A stretch of 64,000 nucleotides of DNA from Cupriavidus numazuensis (GTDB lineage Bacteria; Pseudomonadota; Gammaproteobacteria; Burkholderiales; Burkholderiaceae). Made by a program: the position numbers and the translations under genes. The stretch covers positions 1-64,000 of the forward strand of contig NZ_CAJPVI010000048.1 of NCBI RefSeq assembly GCF_905397435.1, in the 5' to 3' direction. Every line of letters starts with the position of its first letter. Position 1 is the first letter of the stretch. Positions 34,088 to 41,350 of the stretch are shown here, in pieces. The notes beneath the pieces were generated by a model. It searched no databases, was not told the DNA's origin, and was given only the letters and a program-made list of their open reading frames with translations.

Positions 34088-34966
34088 ATGGGAATCTGCG
34101 ACGGACGCACCGTTATCGTCACTGGCGCCGGCGGCGGGCTGGGCCGCGCCTATGCGCTGGCGTTTGCCGCCGAAGGCGCCAATGTGGTTGTCAACGATAT
34201 CCGGCGCGAGGCGGCCGAGGCCGTCTGCGCCGACATTCGCACGGCTGGTGGCAGCGCACTGGCGAACGATGACGACATCACGCAACTCGTGACCGCGCAG
34301 CGCATCGTCGACGCGGCTGTGGCGGCGTTCGGCGAAGTGCACGTGCTGGTCAACAATGCCGGCATCTGCCGCGACCGCATGTTTGTCAGCCTGACGGAGG
34401 CCGACTGGGACGACGTCATGCGCGTGCACCTGCGCGGCCACTTCTGCCTGGCCAACCTGCTGGCCAGGCGCTGGCGCGATGCGGCCAAGGCCGGCCAGTC
34501 GGTCGATGCGCGCATCATTAACACGAGCTCCGGCGCGGGCCTGCAGGGCTCGGTCGGACAATCGAACTATGCCGCGGCCAAGGCCGGCATTGCCGCACTG
34601 ACGCTGGTGCAGGCCGCCGAGCTGGGCCGCTATGGCATCACCGCCAATGCGCTTGCGCCGGCCGCGCGCACCGGCATGACCGAGCAGGTGTTCGCCGACA
34701 TGATGAAGGCGCCGGAAGGTGGCTTCGATTACTTCGACCCGGCCAATGTCGCGCCGCTGGTGGTGTGGCTTGGCAGTACCGCTTCGGCGCAGGTCAACGG
34801 CCGCATGTTCGAGGCGGCCGGCGGCATGATCTCCGTCGCCGATGGCTGGCGCACCGGCCCCAGCGCCGACAAGGGCGCGCGCTGGCAACCCGCCGAACTC
34901 GGCGCGGCGGTGGGCGAACTGCTGGCTCAGGCGCAGGCGCCGCAGTCGGTCTACGGCGCGGCCTGA
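34088..34966 (+). CDS. SDR-family oxidoreductase, Rv3548c-like
   Basis: 292 residues. VIVTGAGGGLGRAYALAFAAEGANVVVNDI is split by the GxxxGLG motif typical of HSD17B4/MFE-type SDRs; NNAG present; catalytic Ser in TSSGAGLQG with Tyr in YAAAK. AAGGAGA precedes the ATG, 10 bp after fadA6. The mycobacterial KstR2 regulon has a similar SDR (Rv3548c). Likely a 3-hydroxyacyl-CoA dehydrogenase of ring C/D beta-oxidation. Confidence 0.85.
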   Translation: MGICDGRTVIVTGAGGGLGRAYALAFAAEGANVVVNDIRREAAEAVCADIRTAGGSALANDDDITQLVTAQRIVDAAVAAFGEVHVLVNNAGICRDRMFVSLTEADWDDVMRVHLRGHFCLANLLARRWRDAAKAGQSVDARIINTSSGAGLQGSVGQSNYAAAKAGIAALTLVQAAELGRYGITANALAPAARTGMTEQVFADMMKAPEGGFDYFDPANVAPLVVWLGSTASAQVNGRMFEAAGGMISVADGWRTGPSADKGARWQPAELGAAVGELLAQAQAPQSVYGAA

Positions 34967-34977
34967 GCGTGACGGCC

Positions 34978-36150
34978 ATGGATTTCTCCCTTTCCGTCGA
35001 ACAGCAGATGATTCGCGACAGCGCGCGAGACTATCTCGCCGCGCACAGCGATTCGGCAGCGGTGCGGCGCGTGACCGAAGCCGGCCCCGCCCATGACGAC
35101 GCGCTGTGGCGCGCGATGGCCAGCGAACTCGGTTGGTGCGGCATCGCGCTGCCCGAGGCCGTGGGTGGTGCCGGCCTGGGTGCGCCCGGGCTGGTGCTGC
35201 TGCAGGAACAACTCGGTCAGCGCCTGGCGTGCGTACCGTTCTGGTCCACGGTTTGCGTGGCGGCACCGCTGCTGCAGGCCAGTCTCGGTCCGCGCGGCAG
35301 CGCGCAATGGCTGGAACGGCTGGCGTGCGGCGAAATCCGTGCCGCCGTGGTGCTGCCGGACAATGGCGGCTGGCGATATGACGGCGTTGCCATGACCGCG
35401 CAGGCTGGCGCGGATGGCTTCGTGCTGCACGGAAATGCTGCGCAGGTGGCCGATGCCGCCGGTGCGGACTGGCTGCTGGTGCCGGCGCGGCTGGAGGATG
35501 GCAGCGCTGCATTGTTCCTGCTTGAGCCCGTCGCCTTCGCAGGCGACGCACGCTTCTCGCTGCAGCCGCTCGATACGCTCGACCGCACGCGGACGATGGC
35601 CGCGCTGCGGCTGGACGGGCTGCCAGTCAGTGCCGGTGCCTTGCTCGCACGCGGCGACGCCGCCGCGCAGGGCCTGGCGCACGCCTGGTGGCACGGCAAG
35701 CTGATGCTCGCGGCGGAACAGCTCGGCGCGGCCCAGCAATGCCTGGACCTGACCGTTGCCTACGCATCGGAACGTATTCAGTTCGGCCGCGCCATCGCCT
35801 CGTTCCAGGCAGTGAAGCACCGCTGCGCGCAGATGATGGTGCTGATCGAAGCGGCACGGTCCGCGGTGTATGGCGCGGCCAACGCATGGGATGACGACGA
35901 TTCGTCCCGTGCCCGTCCCGACATCGCCGCGGCCTCGATCGCGGCCGACGACGCGCTGCGCTTCTGCGCGCAGGAGGCTGTCCAGCTCCATGGCGGCGTC
36001 GGCTTCACCTGGGAGTACGACCCTCAGCTCTATTTCAAGCGCGCGCAGGCGGCCAGCCACTGGCTCGGCGGGGCGGGCGTGGCACTCGATTACATCGCCG
36101 ATGTTTCCCAAGACGCGGATAGCGAGCCGGGCGCGGGGAGGACAGCATGA
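34978..36150 (+). CDS. ipdE2: Acyl-CoA dehydrogenase beta subunit, IpdE2-like
   Basis: 390 residues. MDFSLSVEQQMIRDSARDYL, YASERIQFGRAIASFQAVKH and QLHGGVGFTWEYDPQLYFKRA; the alpha-type SEP-GAGSD motif is absent. Known: IpdE1-IpdE2 is an alpha2beta2 enzyme that starts beta-oxidation of 5-OH-HIP-CoA, and in proteobacteria the two genes are adjacent. Here the stop overlaps the next gene by ATGA. The ribosome site before 34978 is weak; an in-frame GTG lies 9 bases upstream. Confidence 0.8.
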   Translation: MDFSLSVEQQMIRDSARDYLAAHSDSAAVRRVTEAGPAHDDALWRAMASELGWCGIALPEAVGGAGLGAPGLVLLQEQLGQRLACVPFWSTVCVAAPLLQASLGPRGSAQWLERLACGEIRAAVVLPDNGGWRYDGVAMTAQAGADGFVLHGNAAQVADAAGADWLLVPARLEDGSAALFLLEPVAFAGDARFSLQPLDTLDRTRTMAALRLDGLPVSAGALLARGDAAAQGLAHAWWHGKLMLAAEQLGAAQQCLDLTVAYASERIQFGRAIASFQAVKHRCAQMMVLIEAARSAVYGAANAWDDDDSSRARPDIAAASIAADDALRFCAQEAVQLHGGVGFTWEYDPQLYFKRAQAASHWLGGAGVALDYIADVSQDADSEPGAGRTA

Positions 36151-37358
36151 ACACGAATGAAGACGCGGTATTTCGTGCCGAGGTGGCGCGGTGGATGTCC
36201 GCCAACCTGGCTGGCGAGTTCGCCTGCCTGCAACACCGCGGTGGCCCCGGTGACGAGGAGGCTTATCCCGAGCTGCGCAAGGCCTGGGAGCGGCGCCTCG
36301 CTGAAGGCGGCTGGACCGGGCTCGGATGGCCACGCGCGCATGGCGGGCGCGAGCTGCCGGTGATGCAGCAAGTGATCTTCCATGAGGAATACGCGCGCGC
36401 CGGCGGCCCGGGCCGCATGGGGCATATCGGCGAAGGGCTGATCGGCCCGACGCTGATCGCCTTCGGGTCGGAGGACCAGAAGGCGCGCCTGTTGCCGGGC
36501 ATCCGCAACGGCACGACCTTCTGGTGCCAGGGCTATTCGGAGCCCGGCGCCGGCTCGGACCTGGCCAATGTGCGCACGCGCGCGGTACGCGACGCGTCCA
36601 CCGGCGACTGGCTGGTGAGCGGGCAGAAGGTGTGGACCTCGCTCGCGCACGAATCCGACTGGATCTTCGTGCTGGCGCGCTGCGAGCCCGGTTCGCACGG
36701 CAGCAAGGGGCTGATCTTCCTGATGCTGCCGCTGGACCAGCCCGGCATCGAGATCCGGCCGATCCGCCAGATGGGCGGTGGAGCCGAATTCAACGAGGTG
36801 TTTTTCGACGGCGCACGCGCGGCGGCCGCCGACGTGCTCGGCGAGCCCGGCGACGGCTGGCGCATCGCCATGGCGCTGCTCGGGTTCGAGCGCGGCATCT
36901 CCACGCTGGGCCAGCAGATGCAGTTCACGCATGAGCTGGAATGGGTCGCGCAGGCCGCGCGAGACAACGGCAGCAGCCGCGATGCGGTGGTGCGCCAGCG
37001 TATCGCGCGTGCCTGGGCCGGGCTGCGCGTGATGCGCGCCAACGCGCTGCGCATGCTGGCCGGCGCGGCGCAGGCCGGCGCCGACGGCGGCACCGCGCTG
37101 CAGCGCGAGGCGCTGATCTACAAGTACTACTGGTCCAACTGGCACCGCGACCTCGGGCAACTGGCGCTGGACGTGCTGGGCCCGCTGGCCAACGTGCTCG
37201 ACACCGGTGAGACGGGCGATGTGCGCCGCACGCGGCTGCAGCAGATGGCGCTGTTCTCGCGCGCCGACACCATCTACGCCGGTACCAACGAAATCCAGCT
37301 CAACATCATCGCCGAACGCGGACTCGGCATGCCCCGCGAGGCAAGAGGACAGTCATGA
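36147..37358 (+). CDS. ipdE1: Acyl-CoA dehydrogenase alpha subunit, IpdE1-like
   Basis: 403 residues. YSEPGAGSDLANV motif, candidate catalytic Glu in LLGFERG, and YAGTNEIQLNIIAERGLGMPR at the end. GGGAGGA precedes the ATG, which overlaps the beta-subunit stop; its own stop overlaps ipdF (ATGA). In mycobacteria IpdE1 (FadE30) is encoded next to ipdF (Rv3559c), the same neighbour as here, which supports the assignment. Confidence 0.85.
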   Translation: MNTNEDAVFRAEVARWMSANLAGEFACLQHRGGPGDEEAYPELRKAWERRLAEGGWTGLGWPRAHGGRELPVMQQVIFHEEYARAGGPGRMGHIGEGLIGPTLIAFGSEDQKARLLPGIRNGTTFWCQGYSEPGAGSDLANVRTRAVRDASTGDWLVSGQKVWTSLAHESDWIFVLARCEPGSHGSKGLIFLMLPLDQPGIEIRPIRQMGGGAEFNEVFFDGARAAAADVLGEPGDGWRIAMALLGFERGISTLGQQMQFTHELEWVAQAARDNGSSRDAVVRQRIARAWAGLRVMRANALRMLAGAAQAGADGGTALQREALIYKYYWSNWHRDLGQLALDVLGPLANVLDTGETGDVRRTRLQQMALFSRADTIYAGTNEIQLNIIAERGLGMPREARGQS

Positions 37359-38167
37359 CCCCGAACACCGAAACCATTGGCCTGCCGGCCGCGCCGGCCT
37401 ACGTACCCGGCCATCAACTGCTGGCTGGCAAGAGCGTGCTCATTACCGCGGCCGCCGGCGCCGGCATCGGCTTTGCCGCGGCGCGGCGCTGCGCGGAGGA
37501 GGGCTGCCGCGCGCTGATGATCTCCGACATCCACGAAAAGCGTCTGGACGAGGCGGTCGCGAAGCTGCGCGCGGAAACCGGCCTGCAGTCGATCTATGGC
37601 CAGCTTTGCAATGTCGCGGACGACGTGCAGGTGCGCGCACTCGTGGCGGCGGCGGAAGAAGCGCTGGGCGGGACCGACGTGCTGATCAATAACGCGGGCC
37701 TCGGCGGCTCGCGCCGCCTAGTCGAGATGGACGATGCCGAGTGGTCGCGCGTGCTCGATATTTCCCTCACGGGCACTTTCCGCATGACGCGGGCCATGCT
37801 GCCGCACATGCAGGCGCGGCGTCGCGGGGCCATCGTCAACAACGCTTCGGTGCTGGGCTGGCGCGCGCAGAAGGAGCAGTCGCACTATGCCGCGGCCAAG
37901 GCCGGGGTGATGGCGCTGACGCGCTGCAGCGCGATGGAGGCCGCGGAGTTCGGCGTGCGCATCAACGCCGTGGCGCCCAGCATCGCGCTGCACGACTTCC
38001 TGAAGAAGTCGGCGCCGGCGGACCTGCTGCGGCAGCTCAGCGAACGCGAAGCGTTCGGGCGCGCGGCCGAGGTGTGGGAAGTGGCCAATGTGATGGTGTT
38101 CCTGGCGAGCGACTACGCCTCTTACATGACGGGCGAAGTGCTGCCGGTGAGCAGCCAGCGGGCTTGA
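37355..38167 (+). CDS. ipdF: IpdF-like SDR (HIP-CoA keto/hydroxy dehydrogenase)
   Basis: 270 residues. GHQLLAGKSVLITAAAGAGIG, NNASVLGWRAQ, SHYAAAKAGVMALTRCSA and INAVAPSIALHDFL repeat remembered Rv3559c (IpdF) almost word for word. Catalytic Ser is in NNASVLG with Tyr 13 residues on. Known role: oxidation of the 5-hydroxyl of the 5-OH-HIC-CoA stage in the ring C/D pathway. Coupled to ipdE1 by ATGA. It is followed by the first paired REP element, so the operon may be attenuated here. Confidence 0.9.
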   Translation: MTPNTETIGLPAAPAYVPGHQLLAGKSVLITAAAGAGIGFAAARRCAEEGCRALMISDIHEKRLDEAVAKLRAETGLQSIYGQLCNVADDVQVRALVAAAEEALGGTDVLINNAGLGGSRRLVEMDDAEWSRVLDISLTGTFRMTRAMLPHMQARRRGAIVNNASVLGWRAQKEQSHYAAAKAGVMALTRCSAMEAAEFGVRINAVAPSIALHDFLKKSAPADLLRQLSEREAFGRAAEVWEVANVMVFLASDYASYMTGEVLPVSSQRA

Positions 38168-38230
38168 AGCACTGACAGATTGCTGCAGAGCGTGCTCCAT
38201 CTCTAGCTTGCGCGAGTGGAGCTACTGGTT

Positions 38231-38363
38231 TTCGCCCCTCTCCCATTTATGGGAGAGGGGCGGGGGAGAGGGCGGGAGTCACCACGAAGTGAGGGGCTAC
38301 GGTGCTTGCCATACGCCTGCCCTCTCCCCCAGCCCCTCTCCCGCAAGCGGGAGAGGGGAGCAA
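38231..38363. repeat. Paired REP-like element (BIME), copy 1
   Basis: Two 12-bp-stem hairpins, CCCCTCTCCCAT-TT-complement (38235-38260) and CCCCTCTCCCGC-AA-complement (38333-38358). The flanking G-rich and C-rich tracts also pair, so the ~130-bp unit is an inverted repeat overall. A near-identical unit lies at 40129-40261, on the other side of the MaoC-thiolase pair. Confidence 0.8.
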
Positions 38364-38441
38364 AGAGCAAACAGGCGGGATCCACGGACAAGTCTGTGAA
38401 CTTGGGGCCCATGAGGAAAGAGTCAACTCAGGAAACAGCAA

Positions 38442-38897
38442 ATGCCAAGAACTTTCCGCTCTGCCGAAGACATTCACGACGCCGTCGGCCAGCGCCTCGG
38501 CGAAAGCGCCTGGACGCGGATCACCCAGGCGCAGGTCGGCCAGTTCGCCGATGCCACGGGCGATCACCAGTGGCTGCACGTCGATCCCGAACGTGCGGCG
38601 CAGGGCCCGTACGGCGCGTGCATCGCGCATGGCTACCTGACGCTGGCCCTGGTCAACCAGTTCCTGCCGGAGCTGGTCACGGTCGAGGGCATGAAATGGG
38701 GCGTCAACTACGGCTGCGACAAGGTCCGCTTTCCCGCGCCGGTGCGCGTGGGCGCCCGCGTACGCGGCGTGGGCGAGCTGGTGCGGGCCGAGACCCTGAC
38801 GGGCGGCGTGCAGTCGGTAGTGCGCATGACCGTGGAAATCGAGGGCGAGGACAAACCGGCCTGCGTGGCCGAGACCATCAGCCGCTACTACTTCTGA
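38442..38897 (+). CDS. MaoC-family (R)-specific enoyl-CoA hydratase
   Basis: 151 residues, hot-dog fold: the segment [18 protein letters not shown] contains the hydratase D-x4-H pair (Asp37, His42) and the NodN-type continuation, then [24 protein letters not shown] lies before the ATG. It is separated from ipdF by the REP element and is 13 bp before a thiolase. Probably hydrates an enoyl-CoA in ring or side-chain beta-oxidation. Confidence 0.85.
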   Translation: MPRTFRSAEDIHDAVGQRLGESAWTRITQAQVGQFADATGDHQWLHVDPERAAQGPYGACIAHGYLTLALVNQFLPELVTVEGMKWGVNYGCDKVRFPAPVRVGARVRGVGELVRAETLTGGVQSVVRMTVEIEGEDKPACVAETISRYYF

Positions 38898-38910
38898 GAA
38901 GGAATCGAGC

Positions 38911-40116
38911 ATGAATGAAGCAGTCATCGTCGCCGTCGCGCGCACGCCGATCGGCAAGGCCTTCCGCGGCGCGTTCAACGATACCGAAGCCCCGGTGCTG
39001 GGCGGCCACGTGGTGCGCGCGGTGGTCGAGCGCGCGGGCGTGGACCCGGCCGAGGTGGAAGACGTACTGATCGGCGCGGCCGCTCAGCAGGGCACGCAGG
39101 GCTATAACCTGGGCCGCCTGTGCGCGGTCGCCGCGGGCCTGCCGGACAGTGTGCCCGGCATGACCATGGACCGCATGTGCGGCTCGGGCCTGATGACGAT
39201 TGCGACGGCGGCGCGTGCGATCCAGTGCGGCGAGGCGGACATCCTCGTGGCCGGTGGCGTGGAATCCATCTCGCTCACGCAGAACAAGCACAAGAACGCC
39301 TTCCGCGCCCAGTCCGAAGCCGTACTGGCGCACCAGCCCGCCGCCTATATGGCGATGATCGAGACCGCCGAAGTGGTCGCGCGCCGTTACGGCATCAGCC
39401 GCGCCGAGCAGGACGCCTACGCCTGGCGCAGCCAGCAGCGCACCGCCGAGGCACAGCGCCGCGGCGCCTTTGACGACGAGATCGTGCCGCTGGAAACGCG
39501 CCGCGCGCTGTTCGACAAGAGTGGCGTGCTGACCGGCCATGAAACCGTTCGGCTGGACCGCGACGAATGCAACCGGCCCGACACCACGGCCGAAAGCCTT
39601 GCCGCACTGAAGCCGGTCTGGAGCGGCGGACAGGCAATCGCCCAAGGCGAATACATCACCGCGGGCAATGCCTCGCAGCTTTCCGACGGCGCAGCCGCGG
39701 TGCTGCTGATGAGCGCTGAAGAAGCACAACGCCGCGGCCTGCGTCCGCTCGGCCGCTACCGCGGCATGGCGGTGGCGGGCTGTGCGCCCGACGAGATGGG
39801 CATCGGCCCGGTGTTCGCCGTGCCGAAGCTGCTGGAGCGCCACGGCATGACGGTGGCTGACGTCGGCCTGTGGGAGCTGAACGAGGCGTTTGCGTCGCAG
39901 GTGCTGTATTGCCAGCAGAAGCTCGGCATTCCCGATGCGCGCCTGAACGTGAGCGGCGGCGCGATCTCGGTCGGCCATCCGTTCGGCATGTCGGGCGCGC
40001 GCATGACCGCGCACGCGCTGATCGAAGGCCGCCGCCGCGGCGTGCGGCAAGCGGTGGTGACCATGTGCATCGGCGGCGGCATGGGTGCCGCGGCGCTGTT
40101 CGACGTGTTGCCATGA
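38911..40116 (+). CDS. Acetyl-CoA acetyltransferase (degradative thiolase)
   Basis: 401 residues; Cys90 in DRMCGSG, His356 in GHPFGMSG, Cys386 in MCIGGGMG. A complete thiolase, of a different branch from the FadA6-like protein (GHPFGMSG, not GHPLGATG). AGAAGGA precedes the ATG. Together with the MaoC gene it forms a two-gene cassette bracketed by two direct copies of the REP element. Confidence 0.9.
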   Translation: MNEAVIVAVARTPIGKAFRGAFNDTEAPVLGGHVVRAVVERAGVDPAEVEDVLIGAAAQQGTQGYNLGRLCAVAAGLPDSVPGMTMDRMCGSGLMTIATAARAIQCGEADILVAGGVESISLTQNKHKNAFRAQSEAVLAHQPAAYMAMIETAEVVARRYGISRAEQDAYAWRSQQRTAEAQRRGAFDDEIVPLETRRALFDKSGVLTGHETVRLDRDECNRPDTTAESLAALKPVWSGGQAIAQGEYITAGNASQLSDGAAAVLLMSAEEAQRRGLRPLGRYRGMAVAGCAPDEMGIGPVFAVPKLLERHGMTVADVGLWELNEAFASQVLYCQQKLGIPDARLNVSGGAISVGHPFGMSGARMTAHALIEGRRRGVRQAVVTMCIGGGMGAAALFDVLP

Positions 40117-40128
40117 GGACCGCTGGTT

Positions 40129-40261
40129 TGCTCCCCTCTCCCATTTATGGGAGAGGGGCGGGGGAGAGGGCGGGCATCTCCACGAAGTGAAGCGCTGCGA
40201 TGCTTGCCATGCGCCTGCCCTCTCCCCCGGCCCCTCTCCCGCAAGCGGGAGAGGGGAGCAA
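40129..40261. repeat. Paired REP-like element (BIME), copy 2
   Basis: Hairpins at 40133-40158 and 40231-40256 with the same arm sequences as copy 1, and the same CCACGAAGTGA in the middle. In direct orientation relative to copy 1. It may also reduce readthrough from the thiolase gene. Confidence 0.8.
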
Positions 40262-40342
40262 ACACGTAGCACATAAGGGCAGCACCGGCATGGACGGCCC
40301 TCCATAAGGTCGTCTGCCATCACTCCAGACGGAGGAGACATC

Positions 40343-41317
40343 ATGAAACGACTGATCGGCATCGCCATGTCGCTGGCGGTACTGGCGACCGCGGTATGGG
40401 CCTTTGCGCCGCGTCCGCTGCCACCATTCCCGGCGACGGCACTGCGTCCGGACGGCCTGCAGGTAAACGGCATGGCGCGCGCCGGCGAGCGGCTGGTGGC
40501 CGTGGGCGAGCGCGGCAAGATCCTGCTCAGCGATGACCAGGGCCGCACCTGGCGCGGCGCAACCGTGGACCATCCGCAAGGCGCCTCGCTGACGCAGGTC
40601 GCGTTTGCCGACAGCCGCCATGGCATGGCGGTGGGCCACAGCGGCTGGATCCTGCGTACCGAGGATGGCGGCGAACACTGGCAGCAGGCCGCGTTCGACA
40701 CTGAGTCGTCCGATCCGCTGCTCGGCGCCTGGGCGCAGGCTGGCGGAACCTGGTTCGCGGTTGGCAGTTTCGGCCGCTTCCTGGTCTCGCGCGATCTTGG
40801 CAAGCATTGGGAGGACGGCGCCGCGAAGGGCATGCCAGAGGCGATGAAGGACCGCCACCTGAACGGCATCGCCGGCGATGCGCAAGGCCGCCTGATGCTG
40901 GTCGGCGAAGGCGGACTGGTATTGCGTTCGGCCGACGGCGGCGAGCATTGGGAAGCCGTGAAGGCACCCTATGAAGGATCGCTGTACGGCGCCTTGCCGC
41001 TGCGCGATGGTGCCTGGCTGGCCTTCGGCATGCGCGGCAACGTGCTGCGCAGCGAAGACTTCGGTACGACCTGGCAAGTGGCCGAGACGGGCCTGAAGAC
41101 CTCCTTCTTCGGTGGTGTGACGCTGCCTGACGGCCGCATCGTGCTGGCCGGCCAAGGTGGCAGCCTGGTGTTGTCTGCCGATGGCGGACGCCACTTCGCC
41201 GCCTTGCCCGCCGGCAGCCCGCAGACCCTGGCCGCGCTGGCCCTGACCGGCAAGGACACGCTGGCACTGGGTGGCAACGGCGGCATTGCGGACCTGACGC
41301 TTCCCGCTGTCCGCTAA
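40343..41317 (+). CDS. YCF48/BNR-repeat-like exported protein
   Basis: 324 residues. N-terminal signal-like segment (MKRLIGIAMSLAVLATAVWAFA), then repeated blades with SxDxGxxW-type Asp-box motifs (SDDQGRTW, EDGGEHW, SADGGEHW, SEDFGTTW), i.e. a beta-propeller of the YCF48/photosystem-stability-factor type in the periplasm. GGAGGAGA precedes the ATG. It is 33 bp upstream of an RND transporter; such pairs are frequent and suggest an accessory protein for moving hydrophobic compounds. Role in steroid traffic is inference. Confidence 0.8.
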   Translation: MKRLIGIAMSLAVLATAVWAFAPRPLPPFPATALRPDGLQVNGMARAGERLVAVGERGKILLSDDQGRTWRGATVDHPQGASLTQVAFADSRHGMAVGHSGWILRTEDGGEHWQQAAFDTESSDPLLGAWAQAGGTWFAVGSFGRFLVSRDLGKHWEDGAAKGMPEAMKDRHLNGIAGDAQGRLMLVGEGGLVLRSADGGEHWEAVKAPYEGSLYGALPLRDGAWLAFGMRGNVLRSEDFGTTWQVAETGLKTSFFGGVTLPDGRIVLAGQGGSLVLSADGGRHFAALPAGSPQTLAALALTGKDTLALGGNGGIADLTLPAVR

Positions 41318-41350
41318 TTCCCACCCGCCTGAACGATTGCGAGAACGATC

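Noticed and set aside
40305-40330. TAAGGTCGTCTGCCATCAC upstream of the YCF48-like gene as a promoter box
   Set aside because: It resembles an inverted right half only and has no -10 at the fixed distance in either direction.
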